Below, piece by piece: positions 28,479 through 37,452 of a DNA stretch of 64,000 nt (within the stretch, counting starts at the first letter, position 1; each line of letters starts with the position of its first letter). The notes under the pieces are model-generated. The model was not told where the DNA came from. It was given only the letters and a program-made list of their open reading frames with translations, and did no database searches. A program made the translations under genes and the position numbers. The stretch lies in the NCBI RefSeq assembly GCF_018882085.1, contig NZ_JACVPB010000005.1, forward strand, positions 62,001-126,000, written 5' to 3'. This DNA comes from Polynucleobacter sp. AP-Reno-20A-A9 (GTDB lineage: Bacteria; Pseudomonadota; Gammaproteobacteria; Burkholderiales; Burkholderiaceae).

Positions 28479-28511
28479 AAAACAACCTATTATTTGGAGA
28501 GTGAAAAGAAT

Positions 28512-28796
28512 ATGTCTTCTTATAAAGAACTTTTAGCCCAACGCGAGCAGTTGGATAAACAGATTAAAGAGGCAATTGCCCATGAGAAGGCTGATGGCAT
28601 TGCCAAGGCAAAAGTCATCATTGAGCAATATGGATTAACTGCATCAGACTTATTTAGCCGTAAAGCCGGTGTAAAGAGTTCTGGCGGTAAAGTGGCTCCT
28701 AAGTACCGCAATCCATCCACAGGTGAAACCTGGACTGGTCGCGGTAAGGCGCCAAAGTGGATTGAGGGCAGAGATCGCAGTAGCTATTTGATCTAA
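28512..28796 (+). CDS. H-NS family nucleoid protein
   Basis: A 94-residue protein of the short H-NS/BpH3 type: N-terminal coiled-coil (residues about 1-40) and C-terminal DNA-binding domain with YRNPSTGETWTGRGKAPKW, including the GRGKAP core that contacts AT-rich minor grooves. The ATG at 28512 is used; the frame extends 18 bases upstream to a GTG. It silences AT-rich acquired DNA in related bacteria. A strong terminator follows, so it is a single-gene unit. Confidence 0.92.
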   Translation: MSSYKELLAQREQLDKQIKEAIAHEKADGIAKAKVIIEQYGLTASDLFSRKAGVKSSGGKVAPKYRNPSTGETWTGRGKAPKWIEGRDRSSYLI

Positions 28797-28824
28797 GTAT
28801 CTGTTTTACATCAGCTTTTGTATA

Positions 28825-28855
28825 AAAGGCCGCTTAAAGCGGCCTTTATCTTTAT
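28825..28855 (+). terminator. terminator after the H-NS gene
   Basis: AAAGGCCGC (28825-28833), loop TTAAA, GCGGCCTTT (28839-28847), then ATCTTTAT. A 9-bp stem that can serve both strands, placed between the H-NS gene and the convergent regulator gene. Confidence 0.85.
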
Positions 28856-28880
28856 ATCCTTTCTTATCCCTTACTCATCT

Positions 28881-29579
28881 TTAAGCACACTTTCTAGCTA
28901 GTGCTTCGACAAATAGGGGTTCTAGTAGCTCATGTCGACTGCCATGAGGCCAGTTTCCCTCGGTTTCTGGATTAGTTGCAGGGTAGCCAATAATGAGTGG
29001 ATTTAAGTCAATTAAGCCGTTTTCAAGCTCCTGTTTGATGCTTTCGCTCAAGGGATGTTTGCCGCCAGAATTCTCATCGGCCAGTGCAACTACGCCAGGA
29101 TGCAGCTTGATAAAACCTTCATCTACTAGAATAGGTATGCGCTGTGTATCCTTGTTTTTACTCAAATAATGGATTAGATGGACCTGTTCTACAGGTGGAA
29201 TAAGGGCGTCTAAAAAGATCAAATCCGGGGCAATGGAGACGGCCTTCATTAAGCCTTCTAGGCTATCTACCGACATTTCCATGTCTACTTTAAGTTGCCA
29301 ATCCGCAATAGAGTCTAATAATTCTTGGCCATTCTCAGATCTTCTAAATATCCCCATAGCTACACAGTTTTGAGTGGTCTTTTGCCGCATCGCTCTTTTT
29401 CTACGCTGTAATTGCTGCTCTAAAGAGCTCGCTAATATACGTCTGTGGCCGCCACGGGTTTTCCAGGCAATGAGCTCACCCAATTCCACCATTTTCTGCA
29501 CGGTGCCCAAAGAAACCTGTAAAACCTTGGCGCTTTGACGGGTGCTGAGATATTCCGTTTCTGGGGTAATTGATTTCAT
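28881..29579 (-). CDS. excisionase-type HTH protein with receiver-like domain
   Basis: A 232-residue protein. Residues about 10-60 form a MerR/excisionase-like helix-turn-helix (STRQSAKVLQVSLGTVQKMV, then KTRGGHRR). Residues about 70-190 resemble a response-regulator receiver: MGIFRRSENG at the first strand and LIFLDALIP with a possible acceptor aspartate. It is transcribed divergently from sucA, with about 300 bases between. No kinase is nearby. It may regulate sucA or act elsewhere; the function is unknown. Confidence 0.65.
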   Translation of the reverse strand: MKSITPETEYLSTRQSAKVLQVSLGTVQKMVELGELIAWKTRGGHRRILASSLEQQLQRRKRAMRQKTTQNCVAMGIFRRSENGQELLDSIADWQLKVDMEMSVDSLEGLMKAVSIAPDLIFLDALIPPVEQVHLIHYLSKNKDTQRIPILVDEGFIKLHPGVVALADENSGGKHPLSESIKQELENGLIDLNPLIIGYPATNPETEGNWPHGSRHELLEPLFVEALARKCA

Positions 29580-29766
29580 ATTTCCCTTAATTTCATTTAA
29601 TTGTTTGAAGATTTAGAGAATAAAAATCAAAATCATTTGAATCTGTCGGTAAACCTTTAAAGCAGGGTAGGAAAGTTCTTATTAATTCTCTTTTGTAGGG
29701 AGATACCCCAAAATCCCGTGAAATCAGGGAAAGCCCTTTATGTATCAATGGTCATTCGTGTTAAAT

Positions 29767-29870
29767 TACTGGCGTAGTACCAGTATTCGCACAGATCAAT
29801 TCGCCAAACGGTAGAGCCGTGTAACGAATGGTTTTAACCACAGTTTTTATTCGGGAAGCCCGATGAAAGG
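29767..29870 (+). promoter_or_regulatory. structured sucA leader, candidate sucA RNA motif
   Basis: The gap between the divergent regulator and sucA (29580-29878) contains stacked hairpins close to the start: ACTGG/CCAGT (29767-29783), a two-part stem ATTCG..ACGG/CCGT..CGAAT (29799-29829), GGTT/AACC (29830-29839) and TCGGG-AAG-CCCGA (29851-29863), the last touching the Shine-Dalgarno AAAGG (29866-29870). A conserved 'sucA RNA motif' that overlaps the SD is described from Burkholderiales. Whether this leader matches its consensus could not be tested here. Confidence 0.5.
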
Positions 29871-29878
29871 TGAGCATC

Positions 29879-32734
29879 ATGATGCAGGATCAAAGAGATA
29901 ACTCCTATCTCTTCGGCGGAAACGCACCCTACGTAGAGGAACTCTACGAATCCTACTTGCACGATCCGGCTTCTGTAGCTGATCATTGGCGAGATTATTT
30001 CGATAACGTGAAACAGGTTCCTGCTGTTGACGGTTCATCTCGAACCGACATAGCCCATGCACCAATTGTTGCTTCATTTGCTGAGCGCGCTAAGCAAGGC
30101 CCCATCAGAACAATTTCTGATTCGGCTGACTCGGAGATGGGTCGCAAACGCGTTGCTGTTCAGCAGCTAATTGCCGCGTATCGTAACGTGGGCAATCGCT
30201 GGGCAAACTTAGATCCATTGAAGCGGACAGAGCGCCAGGATATTCCTGAGTTAGATCCCGCTTTCTATGGCTTTACTGATGGCGATATGGATATCGTCTT
30301 CAATACTAGTAATACATTCTTCGGTAGAAACGAAATGTCCTTGCGCGACTTGCTGCAGGCATTGCGCGAAACCTATTGCGGCACTATTGGTGTCGAGTTT
30401 ATGTTTATTGCCGACCAGAAGATTAAGAAGTGGTGGCAAGAAAAATTAGAGTCCATTCGCTCAACCCCACAATTTAATGTGGATGAGATGCGTCATATCT
30501 TAGATCGCGTGACTGCTGCTGAAGGCTTGGAGCGTTACCTTCAGGCTAAGTATGTTGGTCAAAAGCGCTTCTCGCTTGAGGGCGGTGAAAGCTTCATTGC
30601 TTGTATGGATGAGTTGATTCGCGACTCTGGTAACAAAGGAATCCAAGAGATTGTGATTGGCATGGCCCACCGCGGTCGTCTCAACGTGTTGGTAAACACT
30701 TTGGGCAAAATGCCAAAAGACCTGTTTGCTGAGTTTGAGCACAAGGGTCCAGAAACATTGCCTGCGGGTGACGTTAAATACCACCAAGGTTTCTCAAGCG
30801 ATATTTCTACGCCTGGCGGTCCAGTTCACTTGTCATTGGCATTTAACCCATCCCACTTAGAAATTGTCAACCCAGTAGTGGAAGGTTCTGCGCGTGCTCG
30901 TATGGAGCGTCGTGGTGATATGTTGGGCGAACAAGTCATGCCAGTGTTAGTTCACGGTGATGCTGCAATTGCAGGTCAGGGTGTGATGCAAGAAACATTG
31001 GCAATGTCAGAGGTTCGTGGTTATTCCACGGGCGGCACAATGCACATCGTCATTAATAACCAAATTGGTTTCACAACCTCAGACCCACGAGATCTGCGTT
31101 CAAGCTTGTATTGCACCGACATCATGAAGATTGTGGATGCCCCGGTATTGCACGTAAATGGTGATGACCCTGAAGCTGTAGTGTTGGCAACCAAGTTGGC
31201 TGTTGAGTTCCGCATGAAGTTCCATAAGGACGTTGCAGTTGACATTATTTGCTTCCGTAAATTGGGTCATAACGAGCAAGATACGCCTGCAATGACTCAG
31301 CCTTTGATGTACAAAATCATTGCTGCGCATCCTGGCGCACGTAAGCTCTATGCCGATAAATTAGAGGCTCAAGGCGTATTGCCTGCAGGCACTGGTGACC
31401 TTATGGTCAAGGAGTATCGTGCTGCCATGGATGAAGGTAGGCAGACTTCCGATCCTGTATTGAGTAACTTCAAAGGCAAGTTCGCGGTAGATTGGTCTCC
31501 ATTCTTGAACAAGAAGTGGACTGATGAAGCGGATACAGCGATTCCACTAACCGAGTGGAAGCGCTTGGCTGAGAAGATTTCTACCATTCCCGAAGGCTTC
31601 AAGGCGCATCCATTGGTTGCTAAGGTCTACAACGATCGTGCTGCCATGGGTCGTGGCGAGGTCAATGTTGACTGGGGCATGGGAGAGCATATGGCTTTCG
31701 CTTCCTTGGTTGCGAGTGGCTACCCAGTTCGTTTATCTGGTGAAGATAGCGGGCGCGGTACCTTTACCCATCGTCACGCGGTATTGCATGAGCAAAACCG
31801 TGAGAAGTGGGATACCGGCACCTATGTTGCTCTCCAGCATGTGACTAAAGATCAAGCACCATTTGTGGTGATTGACTCCATTCTTTCTGAAGAGGCTGTA
31901 CTCGGATTTGAATACGGCTATGCCGCTGCGGAACCAAATACCTTAACGATTTGGGAAGCCCAGTTCGGCGACTTCGCTAACGGTGCTCAAGTGGTTATTG
32001 ACCAGTTCATCGCCTCTGGTGAAGTGAAGTGGGGTCGTGCAAACGGTTTGGTCATGATGTTGCCGCATGGTTATGAAGGCCAAGGCCCAGAGCATTCCTC
32101 TGCACGTCTTGAGCGCTTTATGCAGTTGTGTGCTGACACGAATATGCAAGTGATTCAGCCGACTACTGCGGCGCAAATCTTCCACGTGTTGCGTCGTCAA
32201 ATGATTCGTCAGTTCCGCAAGCCGCTGATCTTGATGACTCCTAAATCATTGTTGCGCAATAAAGAAGCTGCATCACCTTTGTCTGAGTTCACTAAAGGCG
32301 GTTTCCAAACCATCATTGGCGAGCGTGATGAGTCTATTGATGCTAAGCAAGTAACTCGTTTGGTCATGTGTTCTGGCAAGGTCTATTACGACTTGGTTAA
32401 ACAACGCGCTGAGAAAAAGATTGCCGATGTCGCGATCATTCGCTTAGAGCAGTTATATCCATTCCCGCACAAAGCATTGACTACTGAGATGAAGAAGTAT
32501 CCGAAATTGGAAGATGTAGTGTGGTGTCAGGATGAGCCACAAAACCAGGGCGCCTGGTTCTTTGTTCAGCACAACATCTTGGAAAATATGTCTGATGGCA
32601 TGAAGTTGGGCTATGCGGGCCGTCCTGCATCAGCATCACCAGCTTGTGGTTATGCCCATCTCCACCAAGAACAGCAGAAGTCATTACTGAATGCGGCGTT
32701 TGCCAAACTCAAAGGTTACGTGATCACGAAATAA
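29879..32734 (+). CDS. sucA: 2-oxoglutarate dehydrogenase E1 component
   Basis: A 951-residue thiamine-diphosphate enzyme that decarboxylates 2-oxoglutarate and transfers the succinyl group to the lipoyl arm of SucB. The N-terminus SYLFGGNAPYVEELYESYL is the E1 peripheral-binding segment, and IGMAHRGRLNVL and GHNEQDTPA are core motifs. The ATG at 29879 lies 8 bases after AAAGG and fits better than the GTG at 29870. sucB and lpdA follow, giving the whole complex from one operon. The leader suggests post-transcriptional control. Confidence 0.96.
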   Translation: MMQDQRDNSYLFGGNAPYVEELYESYLHDPASVADHWRDYFDNVKQVPAVDGSSRTDIAHAPIVASFAERAKQGPIRTISDSADSEMGRKRVAVQQLIAAYRNVGNRWANLDPLKRTERQDIPELDPAFYGFTDGDMDIVFNTSNTFFGRNEMSLRDLLQALRETYCGTIGVEFMFIADQKIKKWWQEKLESIRSTPQFNVDEMRHILDRVTAAEGLERYLQAKYVGQKRFSLEGGESFIACMDELIRDSGNKGIQEIVIGMAHRGRLNVLVNTLGKMPKDLFAEFEHKGPETLPAGDVKYHQGFSSDISTPGGPVHLSLAFNPSHLEIVNPVVEGSARARMERRGDMLGEQVMPVLVHGDAAIAGQGVMQETLAMSEVRGYSTGGTMHIVINNQIGFTTSDPRDLRSSLYCTDIMKIVDAPVLHVNGDDPEAVVLATKLAVEFRMKFHKDVAVDIICFRKLGHNEQDTPAMTQPLMYKIIAAHPGARKLYADKLEAQGVLPAGTGDLMVKEYRAAMDEGRQTSDPVLSNFKGKFAVDWSPFLNKKWTDEADTAIPLTEWKRLAEKISTIPEGFKAHPLVAKVYNDRAAMGRGEVNVDWGMGEHMAFASLVASGYPVRLSGEDSGRGTFTHRHAVLHEQNREKWDTGTYVALQHVTKDQAPFVVIDSILSEEAVLGFEYGYAAAEPNTLTIWEAQFGDFANGAQVVIDQFIASGEVKWGRANGLVMMLPHGYEGQGPEHSSARLERFMQLCADTNMQVIQPTTAAQIFHVLRRQMIRQFRKPLILMTPKSLLRNKEAASPLSEFTKGGFQTIIGERDESIDAKQVTRLVMCSGKVYYDLVKQRAEKKIADVAIIRLEQLYPFPHKALTTEMKKYPKLEDVVWCQDEPQNQGAWFFVQHNILENMSDGMKLGYAGRPASASPACGYAHLHQEQQKSLLNAAFAKLKGYVITK

Positions 32735-32782
32735 TCGTTTTCACAACTCAACATACACACATACATATAAACAGGATTAATC

Positions 32783-33985
32783 ATGGCTATTTTCGAAGTT
32801 AAAGTCCCACAACTCTCCGAGTCAGTTGCTGAAGCAACTTTGTTGCAATGGAAAAAGAAGGTTGGTGACGCCGTAGGTCAAGACGAGATCTTGATCGAAA
32901 TCGAAACAGATAAAGTTGTTCTAGAAGTTCCAGCTCCTTCCGCTGGTGTTTTGACAGAAATCGTTGTTGCTGACGGTGGCACTGTAGTTGCTGAGCAGTT
33001 GATCGCGAAAATTGATAGCACAGCTGTTGCCTCTGCCGCTCCTGCTGCAGCTGCTCCAGCTCCTGCCGCTGCAGCTGCTCCTGCGAAAGCAGCAGCTCCT
33101 GCTGCTAAAGCTGGCGTCGCCGCCGCTCCTTCGGCTGCAAAAATCCTTGCAGAAAAGAATATCGACGCTGGTCAAGTGGCAGGTTCCGGACGTGATGGTC
33201 GTATCACTAAAGGCGATGCATTGAATGCATCTGCAGGTGGTACTAAATCTGCTGCTTTGCCAAGCGCACCAGTTCCAATGGGCGATCGCCCAGAAGAGCG
33301 CGTGCCAATGAGCCGCTTGCGTGCTCGTATTGCTGAGCGTTTGCTAGAGTCACAAGCAAACAACGCTATCTTGACTACATTCAACGAAGTCAACATGGCT
33401 CCGATAATCGCAATGCGTAATAAGTATAAAGATCAGTTTGAAAAAGTACATGGCGTGAAGTTGGGCTTTATGTCCTTCTTTGTTAAAGCGGCTACTCATG
33501 CATTAAAGAAATTCCCACTCTTGAATGCTTCTGTTGATGGCAATGACATTGTTTACCACGGTTACTTTGATATTGGTATCGCAGTGAGCTCGCCACGTGG
33601 CTTGGTAGTTCCTATTTTGCGTGACGTTGACCAAATGAATTTGGCTGACATCGAGAAGAAAATTGCTGAGTTCGGCGCTAAAGCTCGCGATGGTAAGTTG
33701 TCGATTGAAGAATTGACTGGTGGCACATTCTCCATCTCTAACGGTGGTGTATTTGGCTCTATGTTGTCTACTCCGATCATTAATCCGCCGCAATCCGCTA
33801 TTTTGGGTATCCATGCAACTAAAGATCGTGCTGTTGTTGAAAATGGTCAAGTTGTTGTGCGCCCAATTAATTACCTTGCTTTGTCATACGATCACCGCAT
33901 CATTGACGGTCGCGAGGCTGTGCTTGGTTTAGTTGCTATGAAGGATGCCTTAGAAGATCCTTCACGCCTTCTCCTTGATTTGTAA
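32783..33985 (+). CDS. sucB: 2-oxoglutarate dehydrogenase E2, dihydrolipoamide succinyltransferase
   Basis: A 400-residue E2: N-terminal lipoyl domain with the lipoylated lysine in [11 protein letters not shown] (about residue 43), an Ala/Pro-rich flexible linker at about 80-115, an E1/E3-binding domain ([28 protein letters not shown] region), and the catalytic core ending with [12 protein letters not shown], containing the active-site His. It forms the 24-mer core of the complex. Spacing to sucA is 48 bases. Confidence 0.96.
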   Translation: MAIFEVKVPQLSESVAEATLLQWKKKVGDAVGQDEILIEIETDKVVLEVPAPSAGVLTEIVVADGGTVVAEQLIAKIDSTAVASAAPAAAAPAPAAAAAPAKAAAPAAKAGVAAAPSAAKILAEKNIDAGQVAGSGRDGRITKGDALNASAGGTKSAALPSAPVPMGDRPEERVPMSRLRARIAERLLESQANNAILTTFNEVNMAPIIAMRNKYKDQFEKVHGVKLGFMSFFVKAATHALKKFPLLNASVDGNDIVYHGYFDIGIAVSSPRGLVVPILRDVDQMNLADIEKKIAEFGAKARDGKLSIEELTGGTFSISNGGVFGSMLSTPIINPPQSAILGIHATKDRAVVENGQVVVRPINYLALSYDHRIIDGREAVLGLVAMKDALEDPSRLLLDL

Positions 33986-33997
33986 GAAGGGAAGATC

Positions 33998-35434
33998 ATG
34001 AGCCAAGCTTTTGACGTAGTGGTAATTGGTGCTGGCCCTGGTGGCTACATCGCCGCAATTCGTGCAGCGCAACTCGGTTTCAAGGTTGCCTGTGCTGAAT
34101 CTAGTTCCTATGATGATCCTAAGGGTGAGACACGTTTGGGCGGCACCTGCCTAAACGTCGGTTGTATTCCCTCTAAGGCTTTGTTGGCATCTTCGGAAGA
34201 ATTCGAAAAGATAAGCCATCACGCTGCGGATCATGGCATTAAAGTTGGCGCCGTCAGCATCGACTCTAAAAAGATGATCGCTCGTAAGGATGACATCGTT
34301 ACCAAAATGACGGGTGGCATTCAGTACCTGTTCCGTAAAAACAAAATTACTTTGTTAAAAGGCCACGCTTCTTTTGAAGGCAAAGGCGCTGATGGTTATC
34401 AAGTCAAGATTGATGGCAAAGATAAAGAAACGGTTACCGCTAAGAATGTGATCATTGCAACTGGATCTAAAGCTCGCCACCTCCCAGGCATTACAGTTGA
34501 TAACGTCTTAATCTGCGATAACGAAGGTGCTCTCAAGTTTGACTCCGCCCCTAAGAAATTGGGTGTCATCGGTGCCGGCGTGATTGGCTTAGAGTTGGGT
34601 TCTGTATGGCGTCGTCTCGGTGCTGAAGTCACGGTGCTTGAGGCAATGCCTTCATTCTTGGGTGCTTGCGATATCGGCATTGCTAAAGAAGCCCAAAAAC
34701 TGTTTGCCAAGCAAGGCTTGAGTATCAATACTGGCGTGAAGATTGGCGATGTTAAAGCTGACAAGAAGGGTGTAGTGGTTAATTACACCGATAGCGCTGG
34801 TAAAGCCGCTAAGTTGGAATGCGAGCGCTTAATTGTTTCCGTTGGTCGTGTACCAAACACAGATAAATTAGGCCTGGACAAGATTGGCCTCAAAGTGGAT
34901 GAGCGTGGCTTCATCCCAATTGATGACCACACTTGTGCTACTGCAGCGCCCGGCGTTTATGCTGTTGGTGACGTAGTGCGTGGTCCAATGTTGGCCCACA
35001 AAGCAGAAGATGAAGGTGTCTTGGTTGCCGAGGTGATTGCCGGACAAAAACCCCATATTGATTACAACTGTATTCCTTGGGTTATTTACACTGATCCTGA
35101 AATTGCATGGGTAGGTAAAACTGAACAAGCACTCAAAGAGGCGGGCGTTGCTTACAAAGCAGGTCAGTTCCCATTTGCTGCTAACGGCCGTGCATTAGGC
35201 ATGGGTCGTGCTGATGGTTTCATCAAGGTGTTGGCTGATGCTAAGACTGATGAGATTCTTGGCGTACACATCATCGGTGCCAATGCTTCTGACTTAATCG
35301 CCGAAGCAGCGGTTGCGATGGAATTTAAAGCAGCAGCAGAAGATATTGCTCGTATCTGTCATGCACATCCAAGTTTGTCTGAAGTGATGCGCGAAGCAGC
35401 ATTGGCGACAGACTCACGTGCATTAAATATGTAA
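33998..35434 (+). CDS. lpdA: dihydrolipoyl dehydrogenase (E3)
   Basis: A 478-residue FAD-dependent E3 that reoxidises the lipoyl arm with NAD+. It has the FAD fold GAGPGGYIAAIRAAQ, the redox disulfide in GGTCLNVGCIPSKAL, a second NAD-binding fold GAGVIGLELGSVWRRLG, and the C-terminal His/Glu pair in HAHPSLSEVMREA. It begins 12 bases after sucB. Placement indicates it belongs to the 2-oxoglutarate dehydrogenase complex. Confidence 0.96.
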   Translation: MSQAFDVVVIGAGPGGYIAAIRAAQLGFKVACAESSSYDDPKGETRLGGTCLNVGCIPSKALLASSEEFEKISHHAADHGIKVGAVSIDSKKMIARKDDIVTKMTGGIQYLFRKNKITLLKGHASFEGKGADGYQVKIDGKDKETVTAKNVIIATGSKARHLPGITVDNVLICDNEGALKFDSAPKKLGVIGAGVIGLELGSVWRRLGAEVTVLEAMPSFLGACDIGIAKEAQKLFAKQGLSINTGVKIGDVKADKKGVVVNYTDSAGKAAKLECERLIVSVGRVPNTDKLGLDKIGLKVDERGFIPIDDHTCATAAPGVYAVGDVVRGPMLAHKAEDEGVLVAEVIAGQKPHIDYNCIPWVIYTDPEIAWVGKTEQALKEAGVAYKAGQFPFAANGRALGMGRADGFIKVLADAKTDEILGVHIIGANASDLIAEAAVAMEFKAAAEDIARICHAHPSLSEVMREAALATDSRALNM

Positions 35435-36538
35435 TTGAAAGCCATTGAGTTTTACCAGCAAGAGTTAAAGACGCGCGGGTATCAGAGCGATCCCGCGCAG
35501 CTTTGTGCTGTAGAACGTCTTCAGAAATGTGAAGACGAATGGATTGCTTACAAAGAAATCCGTAGCAATACCTTAAAGAAAAAGATTTTTAAACCAACTC
35601 TCCCTCGCGGCATTTACTTGTGGGGTGGGGTGGGTCGTGGCAAGTCTTTTTTAATGGACTGCTTTTATGCGGCCTCACCATTAGAAAAGAAAATCCGCAT
35701 TCATTTTCATGAGTTCATGCGTGAAGTGCATCGTGAATTGCATGAGCTGTCAGGGATGGCGGACCCGCTTGATGAGCTTGCTAAGCGTATTTCAAGCCGT
35801 TATCGCCTCATTTGTTTTGACGAGTTTCATATTAATGACATCGCCGATGCAATGATTCTCTATCGCTTACTCAGCGCACTCTTTGCCGATCGCGTGCAGT
35901 TCGTGATGACCTCTAACTATCGACCAGACCAACTCTATCCCAATGGCTTGCATCGCGATAGATTGCTTCCGGCTATAAAGCTGTTGGAAGAGAAGCTCGA
36001 TATTTTGAACGTAGATGCGGGCAATGATTACCGTCGTGTCCAAATGGCGCAAGTAGAGGCTTATCTCACGCCAGTGAATGCTGAAACACAAGTCATCCTC
36101 GGGCAAATGTTTCAAACCTTGATTGGCAATCAAAAGGAGGCGCGTAATCCAATCCTCAATATTGAGTCTCGTGAATTGCGACCACTTCACATGGCTGATG
36201 GTGTCGTTTGGTTTGACTTCAAAACTTTGTGTTGCGGCCCACGCTCACAAAATGATTATCTGGAAATCTCTAATCAGTTTCATACGGTAATTTTGTCTGG
36301 GGTACCTTATATGCCCCCAAAAATGACCAATGAAGCCCGCCGCTTTATTTGGCTTATTGATGTTTTATATGACCACAAGATTAAGTTAATCATGTCTGCT
36401 GAGGTCCCAGCCCCAGATTTGTACACTGAAGGTCAAATTACGGCCGAATTCTCACGAACCGTCTCCCGTTTGATTGAGATGCAGTCTCGCGACTACCTAG
36501 ATGCGCCGCGCCGGGTAATTGATACCAGCTTGACCTAA
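35435..36538 (+). CDS. zapE: cell division protein ZapE (AFG1-like ATPase)
   Basis: A 367-residue AFG1-family ATPase; ZapE associates with the Z ring in gammaproteobacteria. It has Walker A in WGGVGRGKSFLMD and Walker B in LICFDEFHINDIADA. The first codon is TTG immediately after the lpdA stop, giving the family's usual N-terminus, so translation is likely coupled to lpdA. Linkage of zapE to the sucAB-lpd operon is seen in related betaproteobacteria. Confidence 0.9.
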   Translation: MKAIEFYQQELKTRGYQSDPAQLCAVERLQKCEDEWIAYKEIRSNTLKKKIFKPTLPRGIYLWGGVGRGKSFLMDCFYAASPLEKKIRIHFHEFMREVHRELHELSGMADPLDELAKRISSRYRLICFDEFHINDIADAMILYRLLSALFADRVQFVMTSNYRPDQLYPNGLHRDRLLPAIKLLEEKLDILNVDAGNDYRRVQMAQVEAYLTPVNAETQVILGQMFQTLIGNQKEARNPILNIESRELRPLHMADGVVWFDFKTLCCGPRSQNDYLEISNQFHTVILSGVPYMPPKMTNEARRFIWLIDVLYDHKIKLIMSAEVPAPDLYTEGQITAEFSRTVSRLIEMQSRDYLDAPRRVIDTSLT

Positions 36539-36547
36539 AATAGGGTC

Positions 36548-37399
36548 ATGAGTAGCTTTTCACCCCTAAATGCCGACTTGCATTGCCATTCAGTGATTTC
36601 TGATGGCACCTTGACGCCCGAACAATTAGCGGAGCGTGCCAAAGCCAATGGAGTGGACTTGTGGGCCCTGACTGATCATGATGAGTTAGGTGGTCAGAAG
36701 CGTGCCCGTGAAGCAGCTAGTGCTTTAAAGATGGATTACCTTGCTGGCGTAGAAATTTCCGTTACTTGGATGGGTGAGACTATTCATATTGTTGGCCTTG
36801 GAATTGATGCTGAGCATGCTGGCATCATCGAAGGACTTCGTCTTACGCGTGATGGTCGAGGTAATCGCGCCAAGCTCATGGCCGAACAATTACTCAAGGC
36901 GGGCATTCCTGGCGCTTATGAAGGTGCACTGCATTTCGCAGGTAATCATGACTTGATTTCAAGAACGCACTTTGCGCGTTTCTTGGTAGAGCAGGGTGTC
37001 TGTCGCAATACTGAGCATGTATTTAAAAATTATTTAATTGAAGGCAAGCCAGGCTATGTGCCTCATCAGTGGGCCAAGCTAGATAACGCCGTTAGCTGGA
37101 TTAAGGCGGCAGGTGGTGTGGCTGTAATCGCGCACCCCGGTCGCTACAGTAGGCTCAATGCCATGCAAATGGATGAGCTCTATAAACACTTTAAGGATAT
37201 AGGCGGCCTGGCGATTGAGGTGATTACTGGTAGTCATAGCCCCGACCAATACAAAACATTCGCAAAGATTGCACAGCAATATGGATTTTTAGCTTCGCGC
37301 GGTTCAGATTTTCATGATCCAAACGAAAGTCATATTGATTTAGGCACTTTGCCGCACTTACCAGACCATCTGACGCCAGTATGGTCTGCCTTTCATTAA
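36548..37399 (+). CDS. PHP-domain phosphoesterase (RNase AM / 3',5'-nucleotide bisphosphatase-like)
   Basis: A 283-residue PHP-domain protein with metal motifs DLHCHSVISDGTLTPE near residues 10-25, LTDHDE near 40-45, AHPGRYSR and GSDFHDP. It matches the YciV/TrpH group, which hydrolyses 3',5'-nucleoside bisphosphates and trims RNA 5' ends in E. coli. Its ATG lies nine bases after the zapE stop. trpS follows after about 50 bases. Confidence 0.87.
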   Translation: MSSFSPLNADLHCHSVISDGTLTPEQLAERAKANGVDLWALTDHDELGGQKRAREAASALKMDYLAGVEISVTWMGETIHIVGLGIDAEHAGIIEGLRLTRDGRGNRAKLMAEQLLKAGIPGAYEGALHFAGNHDLISRTHFARFLVEQGVCRNTEHVFKNYLIEGKPGYVPHQWAKLDNAVSWIKAAGGVAVIAHPGRYSRLNAMQMDELYKHFKDIGGLAIEVITGSHSPDQYKTFAKIAQQYGFLASRGSDFHDPNESHIDLGTLPHLPDHLTPVWSAFH

Positions 37400-37452
37400 A
37401 TGACTGACCCATTAATTCCTTAATTACTTAACCACTTAGAAAAAGAATACAG

